Part shown: positions 38,819-54,655 of the stretch, piece by piece
How the letters are laid out: each line of letters opens with the position of its first letter
Numbering within the stretch: position 1 is the stretch's first letter
Source: Saxidomus purpurata
Lineage: Eukaryota > Mollusca > Bivalvia > Venerida > Veneridae
Reading direction: 5' to 3'
Assembly: GCA_022818135.1 (NCBI GenBank)
Contig: JAFMSR010000009.1
Coordinates: 11,398,948 to 11,462,947 of the forward strand
Length of the DNA: 64,000 nt
Translations under genes and position numbers: made by a program
Notes under the pieces: generated by a model
What the model saw: only the letters and a program-made list of their open reading frames with translations
What the model was told of the DNA's origin: nothing
Databases searched by the model: none

Positions 38819-40799
38819 AATTGTTCTGCATTAATCTTAAAGTATAAAATTTATTTTATGTTTCAGACATAACAGAAAATGAATTGATGATATCAAAACT
38901 TTTGATATGATAACTGTAAGTGATCATTTGTTTATAGTGAAAGTATTTGCTTGAGTACCTGATTTTATAATTTAATTTGATTGGGAAATAACATGCTTAA
39001 AGGTAAGTTTTCATATATAATCGTATCTTATAACGGTCTTAAAATTCATGTAGAACATCACTTTCTACATTATATGCACATAATGTAAGGGAGTTACACA
39101 GTAGCTCAATATGATAAACAGAAGCTAGTCTACCAGTGACCAGTCTTGTTAATTGACCCCTGCCGTGAAAACGCATGGCTGACTATATCACTGCGGTGAA
39201 TATATCACGCGTTCCTGTTCAATTGTCTTTAATGAGGCATACCCGAGATGTGGGATAAATTTAAATAACCTCAATACAATGAAATTAGCACAATCAAGCG
39301 GGTTATACATGCAGTTCCATTAAAGCTTTATAAACACTCATTTCACAATTTGTTGACGGATAGTTATTTATCAAAAAACGTCGCTTATATTGGCTCACCA
39401 AGCATAACAAGACATTCGCGATAAATGTTCCTGTTGAAAAAAAAACATTTATTTATTATTTTACAAACATTTAGCTCTAATTGTTAAGGTTTTGGGAATA
39501 TAATTTGCTTGTTGTAGGAACTACATATTCCTTATATTGAATAAATGGCTGTTTCGAGCCACATAGGCGCTCGATGGTATAAGCCTATCAATTTTCTGTC
39601 TTATGTTAAAATTGGGTGCTAATAGACGGTCTGGATAGTGGTGTTAGTGAATGTGTTTCCGACTTAACGCAACCAGCTGTCTAAAAAGTGATAACAATAA
39701 TTCCCGAGTCACGTTAAGACATATAAAACTGTCTGTGTTTCACTTAAGCTAAAGTTTGTCTATCTGTATTAAGATCCCATCACTGTAATAAACGCTTTGG
39801 TATTCTTTCCATAGACTATTGAGGATTTTGATCCTACAGCTTTGACTTCATGCTTCTCTATACATACTTTTAGATGTTTTGAAAACATTTAGACGAAAAT
39901 AATTAGCATGTAAAGAAACGTATGCACGCACACTGATGGATGATGCACTACATATATTCTTTCGAAACAACAATATAGCTAACATGCACTTAACACTACA
40001 TAACCACTACATAATGTTCACAAACTGTATAGATATGCCAACATTACCTCTACATTATCTTATTTTGCCAGACCAATTAGTCCGATGCAATTATGTAATT
40101 TAATGAAAAAACAATGTCTCTCTCTCTCTTTCTTTCAAACATGAATGTACTTCATTTCAATTGAGTTTACCGTGTACGATATGTAATTAAAGACCGGCGT
40201 TAAGTCTCATAAGTACATTCATATCGTTAGTTGCAAATGTTTTTTTACTTTTCAATTAAATGTAGATGGTATGTAAAAGATTACTGTAAGTTCCAGTCAT
40301 TATTCACGTTTTTTTAATTGTTCTGAACGTTGAGCAATCCATTCCGGACAAACATGTTCTTCAGTATACACTTAAAACGCAGATAAATGGGTCACGTTAC
40401 AATTATTTTCTAAATGTAACGAGTTACTAGACTGGCCAAGTAAATTTATCATCTGTCAAAGTCATTCAAAACGGAACTTAACATGTCTTTGTTGTGTCAA
40501 AAACTGTTCAAATCTTTATGTACAAGCAAATTCAGTGAATTAATATCCCCCGCATAATGAAGCAAATACCAGCTGAAAAAGAAATTGCTCCGTCTGTTTC
40601 CAAAATAAAAACATTTTTTAAAATTTCATTCACCCACTGGAGCCTCACCACTAAGGTGTTTTTCCTTCAAGTTACAGTCACGAAGAACTTAATTGTTGTG
40701 AGTTAAATTAAATATGTACTCTTATTTTCAGAGAACAACAATTCTTAAGTTTCTATGTTGAATGTAAAAAAGCACTACATTCTCTTAAGGGCCTAATTT
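38819..40799. other. No recognisable gene
   Basis: AT-rich DNA. There is a short palindrome around 39184-39208 ('tatatcactgcggtga' / 'tatatcac') and a CT run at 40114-40132. No supported frame. Confidence 0.45.
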
Positions 40800-40903
40800 C
40801 TTTAAGTTTCATGAAACTCTATTCATAAGTTCTTGAATTATGACTCCGGACGGTCGGACAACACCAAACAATACCCCTCCACCTTTGGCGAGGGGATAAA
40901 ACC
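40800..40903 (+). repeat. Fragment of the 0.3-1.1 kb repeat family
   Basis: It contains 'tttaagtttcatgaaactct', 'tgactccggacggtcggaca' and the terminal hairpin at 40874-40895 (CCCCTCC / GGCGAGGGG), the same order as at 925-1080. Only about the last monomer is present. Confidence 0.7.
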
Positions 40904-41102
40904 TACCTTATTTTCCATTTGTTGCGGCGTTGAAGATCGACTACGCAGGTTGTTTAGAATAAATGATAATCTGAAAATTATTTCGATTTGTAGAACTGAA
41001 GTCATAATTTACGAAATAATCAAGACCGTGCAAAAAACGCGACCGTAGTGTTTAGATTTGCAAGCGCATCGCAGGTAGAAATTATTGTTAGACGACTGAT
41101 AA

Positions 41103-41317
41103 CAGTCCTTCCATGCATTAAGTCGTTGATGACAACATATCTACGATTTTTATACTGGTCTTTTCATGCATTAAGTCGTTGATGAAAACATATCTACGAT
41201 TTTTCTACTGGTCCTTCCATGCATTAAGTCGTTGATGACAACATATCTACGATTTTTCTACTGGTCCTTCCATGTATTAAGTCGTTGATGACAACATATC
41301 TACGATTTTTCTACTGG
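41103..41317 (+). repeat. 53-bp satellite, four copies
   Basis: The word 'gcattaagtcgttgatga' (with 'gt' in the last copy) starts at 41115, 41168, 41221 and 41274, exactly 53 bp apart. Each is followed by 'aacatatctacgattttt' and 'actggt'. The copies are almost identical, so the array is young or has been homogenised. Confidence 0.95.
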
Positions 41318-43381
41318 TGCATACGTTTCTAATTGTAAATATCTGATCAACATCCATTTTAGAATGGTATGCACTAATCATAGTAGTGCATTTTACTTAT
41401 ATTTAGAAACAAAACTGTTCATTTTGGGGATGTTCTTATTTCATTCCTATCTCTTTATTAATTTTCACAATAAAAAAAATGAATTTCAAAATTGTAAAAT
41501 TGTAGTATAAGCAATTGCATTTCCAATTCTTGTCGGGTAACTGTTTTTGTAAATACTTTTGTATTGTATAAAACATGTTATAAGGGGTTCGATGACCAGC
41601 GTCAATGAATAAATTGATATTGTCATTTTCAGCATTAAACGAACTGCGCACATGTCCATATAGATGTATAACTGAGCTTTATAGAAACTTGAAACTTTTC
41701 TCTATATTAACAGTCCCACAGCTATGAGATCTGCATATAAAAGCTTATATGTCGAAATTAACCATATTTATGAGTAAAATCTGGCGTTCTCGTGTGCATA
41801 GAATATAATATTTCATTGACTTATTGCCGTAACATATGCAGGAAATTGCCTGATGACACTTAACTTTTTCATCAGTTTTCCCTCAGGAACGAACGAAAAC
41901 TGTAAATATCTACAATAGTCTGCCTTTATTTGATTATGTTATATGTTAAAATAGTTGATATTTATCTTTATTGTGTCAACCTTTCAATGGATTACACCTT
42001 GATTTCATTGTTAATTGGAAAACAATTGCCTTTATATATTTAATTTTCTCTACTTTTTGTTTAAATGGCAAACTTCAACAAAGGAAATAATTTGCACGAT
42101 TTTCACATAGATTTATAATTAAATTGAACTCAAGTATCTGACATCTTTCTTCACACAGTAAGGGTACAACAAAAGCTGTACGTTTTACCTTTTACCTAAT
42201 GTTGAAGCAGCCAATCCACATGAACTATGTTGCTTGGAAGGCGATAACTGAAAATGGGCTATTATGTTTTGCTTCTTTCAGTACAACTTAGTTAGTTTCA
42301 ATATTGATCTCATGATGATCAGGATGGTCATCAAGTCATGTTTCCTACAAACATGTTTGCTTTCCGTTAAAACAAGGCATAACTTGGAAGTTAACATGCT
42401 ATTAAAATCCAGTATTGCTTATTTACTGATCTTCTCGGCGTGTTATTATTGAATATATAGTTGTTGTTTTTTTGTCTCCTACTTTTAAACGTATGAATTT
42501 TGTTTCATGAACATATATTTGTCGTTGTCATTTTCGTGCTTTATTGTGTTAAACAATGGTTAAAGAAGGCGGATCTGATAGTAGTGAGTTTGTTGTTCCG
42601 TTGCGCTCCCACAGAACACAATTTGATTGTCTGCACATCGATTAGCTGAAAAATTGAACTTAGTAACCAGCTGTGAAATATATTCACAACTGCAAATACA
42701 GAACATAAAACATTAGCCAAGCTTAATATATAAGGTCAATGTGTACAGAAAAGGAAATATAATTGAGTAAAAGACAATAAAATATTCGTTTGTACATCAG
42801 ATAGATACTTCGCATGCTTACATCCGCTGAGGGCACAACACGAAGATATAAATTAATGTTTGGTACCTTTTCACTCTGAATGGTCGCCGGGAACTTGCAA
42901 CTTAAGGACTCAAAATAATACCACAATAATAATGCTTGTTTCATGCAAGAAATGTACTTATTCGTAATATTCCGAATCTCGTTTATCAACATGATATCTA
43001 TTTAGTTTAGAAGTAGTGGTGAGACATCTATGAAGTCAGCGCATACAAATTATTAGATTGTTGACATTGTTCAGAACAATATAATTACATTGTCAAAGAA
43101 ATACTAGTCTGTGCCATAGAACGTTACTATTACATGTATATCACAATTCTACTCAAAGTTTAATAGAAGTGCGCCTCAAATTATCAACATACATTTGCAA
43201 AGTACATATGTACATATTTACTCTAAATCAACAGTTTTGCTCAATATACAGTCATATATGCATTTCACATTTACATCAGTAATTAATTATTACTTATCAG
43301 TCAGATTATAAATTACCCATTTCCTCAATCAGAAATTATTTTTTGAACTGGTCCTAAGTCAGTAATATGTTTGCATTAGTG
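41318..43381. other. No recognisable gene or repeat
   Basis: 2 kb of AT-rich DNA. The frames at 41436-41651, 42264-42452 and 42723-42992 have no recognisable motif. Confidence 0.45.
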
Positions 43382-43383
43382 TA

Positions 43384-44521
43384 CGAGGAATGGTCAAATG
43401 TGAATGCATCTAAGCACACAAAAATGTAACCTTGATAGATTATTTTGTCCCCTCGAAGTATTCACCTCCAACAGATATGTAAAATTTCAGTTTTCTAATA
43501 CAATCCTTGAAGGCATTTTTATAGTCTTTCCTAGGTATACTATGAAGACAGTGGTATATATAAGAGAACCGAGGTATTTGCGCTGGACAAATGTTCGACT
43601 AGAAAGGTATTTCTTTAGCCTTGGGAACAAGAAGTCACACGGGGCAAGGTCAGGCGGAGGGTGAGGGAGCACAACAATCTTTTCCTGCTTCAGAAAGTCT
43701 TATAAAATAGACGCCTTGTGTGATGACGCATTGTCATGTGGCAATCTGACATTGGCCAAACCAGTTGCAGGTCTTCGATTTTTGAAATATTTCTTCAGTT
43801 TTCGAAGAACTTTAGTCTTGTAAATTTTGCATTTACAGATTTGCCTTTAGGTACAGCAACCTGAATGGCAAGACCCTGTTTTGTGAAGAATAAGGCATAC
43901 ATTACCTTCCTGACACTCATGGTCCGCTTTGCAATGCATGGTTTTTGCCAGACTTTGTTGCCAATATTTTGTTCTGAATCTTTCGTTTGGGCTCAAAAAA
44001 GTGAACCAATGTCTCGTCACCAGTGACGACATTTGCGAAAGACCGTTCATTGTAATTTGGAAACTGTTTAAGCAACATGTTCGCGCATTCCACGCGTGCC
44101 TTTCTCTGCTCATCTATCAACAGATGGGGAATCCATCTAGCACAGATCTTTCTCATTTTCAAATTACGCTATGTGATGCATCTTCTGTTGAAACTAACCC
44201 ACATTTGAATTTCTTACACCAACGAATAACTGCCGAAAAAGACATATTTCATCAAAAATGTCTTTACACCCTATGCCAAGAATACAACGATTCTTAATAT
44301 AGGACAGTATTTCAACGGCGTACGCTGACCTTCTTCCAACCATTTTTTGTATATGTATACACGAGTAGGTAATGTTTAGCGAGCGATTTATGGATTTTAA
44401 TGGGTGTGGTATCAATGTAAAGCTAACATGTTTATCTACCCAATACTCTTGATTTCCTCCTGATTTTCGCATTGTTGGGCGAGATAACGACCTAGATGCA
44501 TTCATATTTGAACAATCCTCC
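43384..44521 (-). mobile_element. Mariner-like DNA transposon, near full length, inactive
   Basis: The element is 1,138 bp. Its ends are inverted repeats of about 31 bp: left 'cgaggaatggtcaaatgtga', right (reverse complement) 'ggaggattgttcaaatatga', both continuing 'atgcatct'. It is flanked by TA on both sides (43382-43383 and 44522-44523), the target duplication expected of Tc1/mariner elements. The interior encodes a broken mariner transposase on the minus strand. Right-end coordinates and the shared TA make the boundaries firm. Confidence 0.93.
43440..44343 (-). pseudogene. Mariner-type transposase pseudogene
   Basis: The start is chosen at the ATG at 44343, opening MVGRRSAYAVEILSYIKNRC, and the end is the TAA at 43440-43442 after GGEYFEGTK, the usual mariner C-terminus. 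The first helix-turn-helix (SYIKNRCILGI...KDIFDEI) is visible. After it the frame shifts, and the rest of the DNA-binding region up to MRKICARWIPHLL is largely deleted. Intact mariner transposases are about 345 residues; this span allows about 300 and is not a multiple of three. The catalytic aspartates are all seen: VTGDET at 44016-44018, LPHDNASSH at 43733-43735, and LAPCDF at 43634-43636. The last two have 32 residues between them, two fewer than the DD34D standard, with an in-frame TAA between. Several frames are needed to read it, so it cannot encode an active enzyme. Confidence 0.92.
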
Positions 44522-44523
44522 TA

Positions 44524-45231
44524 CTTTTTATCTTTGTTACGTCTACTGGAAATCAAATTATTATAACTTGATTTTATAATTCTTACAAAACACCATGGGC
44601 AGACATTATTGACACCCGGGGGTTCTTTATAAGATTAATTTCGTTGCCTACATATATAAAGGGTTGTTAAACACTTCTAAATCCTTGTTACTGGTGGCGT
44701 TTGTAAGTTATCTTTACTACAATTTATATCAAAATTGCTTTTCTTTTATGATGTTAATGTAGTCTATATTATACAGATATTTAAATACCTATCATATAGG
44801 CATGGACATTCGTTATATAAGTACTCTTTACCTACCTTGGTTTGCCTTTAGGAAAAACGTTTAGTCAAGGCAAGATGGTCAAACCTTTCACATATGGACA
44901 TGAACTTTAAACACATTGATGTTCTAAATCACCTTTGCTGACGTAACAAATTCGATTTTAACAGTGTCATAAACCTTAGTTACAAAGTCCTGTAATTATG
45001 ATAAAGTCTTAAGTATGATACTTCCTGTATATACTTAATGAAAAGTACTTTAAAATGGTGCTGGAAAAGCTTATATTGTACAAACATGTTACTAAAGAAC
45101 AAAAGAACGAATCAAATCTGGTATTGATATTTTCTAAAGGACAGAAAAATTACTTCACTGTCTTCTAAACAGTCAATAGACAATGGTTAAGAAACTTTAT
45201 TTATTCAGATTTTAAAAAAAAAGGTATCCCC
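44524..45231. other. No recognisable feature
   Basis: AT-rich DNA between the mariner element and the homopolymer block. Nothing supported. Confidence 0.45.
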
Positions 45232-45403
<172 letters not shown>

Positions 45404-45480
45404 TTCACTGACTTTGTTCATCAACATTCGACTGATTTAATCAAATGCAAACCATACTACAATCGTATATTCTGTTGTAA
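45404..45480. other. Unique spacer between homopolymers
   Basis: About 75 bp of ordinary sequence separate the two poly-A blocks. Confidence 0.6.
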
Positions 45481-45488
45481 AAAAAAAA

Positions 45489-48492
<3,004 letters not shown>

Positions 48493-48712
48493 AGATGTGC
48501 ATCTTTGTAAATTTTTTGTTCATTTAATGTGCATATTTGTACATTTTGCATTCATTGAAATAATGTGCATTATGTGCAAAGTTTGTATTAAATGAATGTA
48601 CATGTTTGCAAATTGTGTGTTAATTGAATGTGCAACTTTGTAAAGTTTGTATAAGTTGAATGTACATCTTTTCAAAATGTGTATTACTCTTTGTACGTTT
48701 TGCATAATTGAG
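48493..48712 (+). repeat. Degenerate ~33-bp minisatellite, about seven copies
   Basis: The pattern 'gaatgtgcatctttgtaaa' followed by 'gtttgtattaattg' recurs with variation: 'atgtgcatctttgtaaat', 'atgtgcatatttgtacat', 'atgtgcattatgtgcaaa', 'atgtacatgtttgcaaat', 'atgtgcaactttgtaaag', 'atgtacatcttttcaaaa' and a last 'ctttgtacgttttgcata'. Unit lengths vary from about 31 to 38 bp. The frames at 48395-48595 and 48520-48705 are its translations. Confidence 0.8.
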
Positions 48713-49949
48713 TAGAAGAATCAGGCTAACATGATATTTTGAAGGTATGGAATATGTCTCTCTATCGTCCTAAAATCTTCAATCGTTTTGTAAACTAATG
48801 GAAGAATTACAATTGTTTGAAAAAACGGATTTAGGTTTGAGCTTTTGTTTAAGTATGACGACTGATAAGTATTGCCAATGAAAGAAAGTATATCTTATTC
48901 CAAAATTGAAAAAAATGTTGTTACATTTTGTAAATATAGTGTACTTTATAACGCTGTTACAGAGAAGATCTAATGAATCAATACACAGAGGTAATATCAT
49001 TTGTTATAATCTGTGATTATATAACATTTCCTTTTAAGAAAGGCAACGGGCTGATTGGTGTGAACAATCTTTAATTACTTAAGTAGGACACTGATTACTA
49101 TAATCTTTGCAGCACTAAACAATGCATTTCATAGACAGGACATGTTAATATTTGATACACTATGACAACTTCTTTTTTGTTGTTCTATGATTTTAGAATT
49201 GACATGCTTTGTGATAGAAATATGCTAATGTTTGAGAGTCGATTTGATTGAAAGATATCAACGAAGTTGAAATGTAGTAAGGTTACAGTTTTAGGGGGTT
49301 TTTTTAAATGTGTTATGCATAGGCAATCTTAAAGAGAACGGTACAAGAAGGCAAACGTAAGAGCTACAAAAAATTACACGGAACATATCTTTTATAAAAT
49401 TTGGTATCGATTCATGGAATTAACACTTGTGTTATACGCAGGTGTGATACTTTGTGATGGGTAATAACTACTATTATTGTCGCAATTAAGATGAACACTT
49501 GACCTAAGAAAGTCTAATACCGCATACATTTTACTCCATCAAATCGAGTGTACGTGTTTTCTTCACATTGCATGTATTATTGCATTTATTTCAGACTTGC
49601 CTCTTATCTATAGGCGCAAATTCTAATACTTTATTCCTTTTGTTTGAAATAATATATTTAAGATAATATAATTTAATATATCAAGTTATACTTCACAAAG
49701 AAGATGAAATGCCACAAAATCCGACAGAGGCAATATTTAAAAAATATTCGAGATAATAGACATATTTACCACAGAAATTGGTTCTCAAGGTTTGCTTTTT
49801 ATATATTTATACACGAGCATTTTTGTGTTTTACATACCATGCCTTTTGTTTCCATTGCGTGTGTTAGAGATTCACCTAGCAGGGATTACTTTTATTTACA
49901 CTGTCCTGTGACCTTGGAACATGGTGGGGGTAAGAGTGAGGTTGGGTGC
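48713..49949. other. No recognisable gene
   Basis: AT-rich DNA. The frames at 48779-49000 and 49704-49958 lack motifs. A GC-richer stretch from about 49900 leads into the repeat that follows. Confidence 0.45.
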
Positions 49950-50127
49950 GCACCATAAACCGGTTAAGTCCCAGTGGTGTGGTTTTTGCCACTGACCGTT
50001 CCAAGGCGGTACCCCACTATGTTCCTTTTAATTGTTCGTTTTGTCCTCGTGTGTTTGCTTTGTATGCTAGTGTGTGTTGGTAGTGTATGTTTGTGTGTGT
50101 ACATGATTGTGTGTGTGTTGTGTGTGT

Positions 50128-50159
<32 letters not shown>

Positions 50160-50264
50160 TGTGTTGGTAGTGTGCACTTCTGCGTGCTGTGGGGCTCGTT
50201 TTGGGGAGGCTGCGTTTTTGGTACGTGGCATTCCCTGTTTGATATTATTTTTGTTTTTATAGGC
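49950..50264 (+). mobile_element. GT-core dispersed repeat, most complete copy
   Basis: In order it has a GC-rich leader with 'ccactgaccgttccaaggcg' and 'gtaccccactatgttc', an arm with 'gttcgttttgtcctcgtgtg', a GT array with a short GCGC interruption (about 50090-50175), and a right arm with 'ggggctcgttttggggaggc', 'gtacgtggcattccctg' and 'tttgatattatttttgtttt'. Partial copies are at 3407, 16884, 23264 and 60311. No coding capacity and no firm terminal repeats were seen. Bivalve non-autonomous elements with microsatellite cores are known, but I cannot assign a named family. The frames on both strands at 49964-50321 are shadows. Confidence 0.85.
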
Positions 50265-52189
50265 AAATATAGCCTTATTTTTCAATGATACTGCAATAAC
50301 ATAAAAAGGCTTCTTCGTCACTCTTTTTTTTTGTGAAAAGGCGACTTAAATACAAATGAAATGAAAATGTCAGCACTGTTTTAGAGTGAATACAACATGG
50401 TTCTATCATTATCCTATCAGTATATTTGTTTTAAAATATTAGTAAATTCAAAAAGATCCTGGGACTTTAAAGAATAGGCTTGCGGTCTTTTGATTGATTC
50501 TAGAAATTTCAAGTCCCTATGTTGCGGTAAAGGATAAGAAGGAGCAATACAGCTCCGTCGGTAGAACATAAACCATGCAAAATAAAAAAAGAAACATGGG
50601 GAAAATGTCGTATATTATTACGCCTATGGAAAGAACTTTAAAATAGTCATATATTTAAATTTGCAATAACTAATCAAGCCAATAGAACACGATATTTGTA
50701 TTTTAAGGTTCTAGTGCAATTCGTTGTCCATACACGGAAAGGAAGTTCTATCATTCATATTTTGATATCGTTTGATATCGTTTTGTACAAATTACGTTTT
50801 TTGTTGTTCTACAGGATAAGTTTGCATAATAAATGTTCCTCATTTCCACACAAGTGAAACATTACGAAGACATCTAAACTGACCGTTTTCAGTTGACCTC
50901 TTTACTGTTATAGTTAACGTATGTAATCAAACAGAAATACACAGTTCAAATATGCATAAGCTTGTTGATATAGTTATAAATAATACAATACACAGCATTA
51001 ATAAAGAATCGGCGACAACTCACTTGACGCATTAATAGTTTTATCACCAGCCTAGTTTCTGTGGTATTCCAAATGATTTATACAGACATTGCATTGAATT
51101 CAGGCCAATAGTTCCATTTGCATAGACACCACTTTCACATTCTACATTTTTCGTCACGCTATTCCACACGCATAATGATTCTACAACGAAGATATTGGCT
51201 CCAATTTGGTTTGAACTCTAAATGAATTCCATATATGTTTTTAGTGCTTATAGATTCATGGCATGGAATATGACACAAGTAAGTACGTGAAAGTCATATA
51301 TTTCTGTTATTGTATTTCTGTTTCCTGTTGTCAGGTCAAATAATATTATCATGGCTTTCTCTGACTAATATATTTGAAAGAACATGAAATTCATTTCGAC
51401 AAATTAAGCAATATTGGACAGGAAAAATAAGCGTTTCAAATAGAATAAATGATTAAGTTCAAAGTTACAAACTTTCCTTTAAGTGTTAAATGTAATATAA
51501 ACTGAAAATTACATTCATAGCGAGCTGGAAAAATAAAATGATATTATTTACGGATGCTGCATCAAGACAGCGATGGTCTGTTATGTGATTAACCTTCGCA
51601 TCGTCTAAAATATGTGTTATAACATGTACTTAACTTAAACAGTTTTAATTTCGAACAGAATATGAAACTATGATTTTTTTTTCTGAAATTGCAGTAATTG
51701 AGTGGAGACAAAAATTCGGAAAAATGGAGACTGAGCACTTTTGTTTTCGTGTGTTTAAAGACATTACCTTATTTTGATTATGCTTTTTAATGTGTTTTCT
51801 CTTCCAGAAATGTGTCTGTATTTTAGTATGATTCATATTTAATGAACGTCAAGATGGTCATCACACAATTCGAAACTAGCTAAAAAGAATTAAGGATGGA
51901 GTCAAACTTGATATTACGAGAATTTAAATATTTACTTCTGAAGTATAACAACACAGAATAGTTCGTTTATTGATGGTGATGGCCTCATTGGAAGCTATTG
52001 CGTAAATGAAATATGAGCTACGTCAGGAATAAAATGCAACATTCTTTGAAGGAATATAAAATATAAATACAGATGTAAAACAACTCGAAAAAGCTTTAAT
52101 CCAGCCATCATGTCTACCAAACAAACATTTGTTGATTAACTATCTCATCTTTCAATAATGATTATTCTAAGCCGTTTATATTCAAAGTC
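50265..52189. other. No recognisable gene or repeat
   Basis: AT-rich DNA. The frame at 51645-51836 has no supporting feature. Confidence 0.45.
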
Positions 52190-52277
52190 AGCTCGCAATG
52201 TTTCTCTAATGAAGTACGGTCTCTGGACAATCGCCCTTCGAAATTCATTCTTGATATATGACTCTCATATTCTCATG

Positions 52278-52278
<1 letters not shown>

Positions 52279-52315
<37 letters not shown>

Positions 52316-54655
52316 TTTATTTTACGAAGGTTACATAAAAGGTACATTATGAATCATAATCATTCAAAACATAACTTATTTTCATATGGCCTTCAGAACA
52401 AGAAAAGAAAAGAGAAAAGGAAACATAACATACATACATTTAAACCACACATACACCACAAATCATACACACTAAATTAATTATACTAATATTAATAACA
52501 TATTAGATACGTTTATATAATAAACATCATACTGCACGACAGACACTCAAATGCAAATAATATTATGAATTATATAATTAATCTAATGTCATTACTTAGA
52601 TACTAAAATAACCAGTGCAAAGTTGTAGATGTAAGTAATTTCTACATTTTGTTATAAAGATATTTTTGTAATTTCGTTTAAAAGACTGTATTTTTAATAA
52701 TCTCAATTCCTTGGAATATCATTCCATACTTTTAAAACTATAATAGGAAAATGAGTCTTTGTATAAATTAGTCCTAGGTTTTGTTTGTAGTATAAGATCT
52801 TTGCGAGATGTAGAACGCAGACTATATGAATCATTTTGGCAAAACGCTATTAACTCTGACATGTATATTGGAGCCATATTGTTAAAAATCTTATAAACGA
52901 GCAGCGCAGTGTGGTATTTGCACCTGTCCAAAAAAAGACAACCAATGCAATTCCTTTTAGTAAATCTGAAGAATGGGATTTAACAGGTTGATTTAAAATA
53001 AGTTTTGCTATGCGTTTTTGCAATTTATTTATTTTTTGTACATATTTTGTATTGCCTTTTCCCCAAAAATGGTACAACAATAGTCGAATATTGGAAGAAT
53101 GTAACCGTTGTAAAACATTAACTTTATCTCATCCGATATATAATAAATAATGTTTTTTAATAATGCGTTTTGGAGTTTATTTTTTTGCAAACATAATCAA
53201 TATGGTTATGCCAATTCAGAACATTGTCCACAACACACCTAATATTTTTTGAGTTGTAACGTTTTCTAATATGCAGTCGTTGATTGTTAAATGAAGGTTA
53301 CCTGTGTGTTTTAGTTTATAATTTGAACCAATGACCATGCATTTTGTTTTTAAGGGATGTAAAGACATGTTGTTTATTATGCACCATTTATTGATTAAAT
53401 CAGATTCATTTGCAGTTTAGTTTGAATTTCTGATATCTGGAAATCAGACTCGTACAACGTTGAGTCATCTGCATACAGATCTATATTTAGATCTTGACAA
53501 CTTAATGTTATATCATTGATGTATATCAAAAATAATAAGGGACCTAGTATTGAGCCCTGTGGCACCCCAGACTGTATTTGTAGAGAATCCGAATGCACAT
53601 TTCCCACTTTAACAATTTGACTTCTGTTTGATAAATAAGACGTAAATAATTTCAATGAACGCCCAGAAAAATGATACAATTTCAATTTGTATAATAAGAT
53701 TTCATGATCTACTAAATCAAATGCCTTGCGAGATCCAAAAACACAGTTCCAATTAGTTTACCACAATCTACATCTTTCAGCCATGCACTATCAATCTAGT
53801 AAGGCAGTGTTGCAAGAATGATTTTTCCGAAAACCTGATTGGGTTTTATGAATAACATTAGTGCTTTGAAAGAACGAATGGATTTTCGTTGCAATATGTC
53901 GCTCAAATATTTTAGAAATTGTTGGCAAAATTGAGATGGGACGATAATTATCAGCTAGTTCCCATGTTACCAGATTTAAAAATAGGCAAAATTCTAGCCT
54001 TTTTTAAAATGTCGGGAAAACTCCAGATGAAATACTACTGTTTATAATAGAAGCTATGTATGGAGTAATAACGTCACCACTTTTTAAAATGTTCGGACCT
54101 ATCCGTCAAGACCAGTTGATTTGTGTACTTCTAACTTATCAAAATGTGTCGCACATCAAGGGGTGTTATATAATCTATATCAAATTGATGTTTGCCTAGT
54201 TCTGATTTAATTCGTCTTTTAATGCCTCGAAATTTGTGCTTGAAAATGTTGTTTTAGATATTATATGAGAGATTTTGTGAAGTGTTTGTTTAATTCATTA
54301 ACAATGTTTAAACTTCCGGTAATCTCGCTGCTATTAACTGTTATCCGTTTAGGTAAATCAATTGTTTTAGTTTTATCTAAATTTGACATATCTTTCAAAT
54401 TTTTCCACAAATAGGTAGGGTCTTTGTTGTCCCGAATAGCATTGTTAAAGAATTGTCTTTTACTTTTTTTAATAAGCGCTGTTACTTTGTTTCTCAGAAA
54501 CTTATATTTGTCAATGTTACCGATTTTGTGTTGTTTGTCTCTGTCATGTATAATAGATTTTATTTCCTCATTAAACCAGTCCGGCTGGTGCTCACGTTTA
54601 ATACGTTTTTCTTTAATAGGGGCATGCTTATGTAATGTTGTCCTTATTGTTTAAA
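52279..54655 (-). mobile_element. 5'-truncated LINE (CR1/L2-like) with (ATT)n tail
   Basis: Read on the minus strand it starts just inside the linker that follows the endonuclease, crosses the whole reverse transcriptase region and C-terminal domain, and ends 'aataaagttatt' plus about ten ATT units (plus-strand AAT repeats at about 52281-52313). Such short-repeat tails are typical of CR1/L2-type non-LTR elements. The endonuclease and ORF1 are missing because of 5' truncation, as is usual for LINE copies. The surrounding DNA matches 30035-30180, which has no insertion, so the element arrived after the old duplication. Confidence 0.9.
52598..54655 (-). pseudogene. LINE ORF2 remnant: reverse transcriptase and C-terminal domain
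   Basis: From the N-terminal side: a linker (REHQPDWFNEEI near 54570-54600), RT motifs NYRPISILP (about 53930-53950) and QSGFRKNHSC (about 53815-53845), a 'FLDLA..AFD' motif near 53725-53745 with a one-base deletion, GVPQGSILGPLLF (about 53530-53570), and catalytic YADD at 53464-53475. The C-terminal part includes WGKGNTKYVQKINKLQKR (about 53010-53065), YHTALLVYKIFN and NLYKDSFSYYS. The enzyme would copy the element's RNA into DNA at a nicked target. Frames change at least at 53735 and around 52930, so it is not functional. Clade assignment (CR1/L2 side of the non-LTR tree) is from general resemblance. Confidence 0.9.

Noticed and set aside
43404..43664. Plus-strand 86-codon frame
   Set aside because: It is a shadow of the mariner transposase on the other strand.
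54424..54654. Plus-strand hydrophobic frames
   Set aside because: They are shadows of the LINE linker region on the minus strand.
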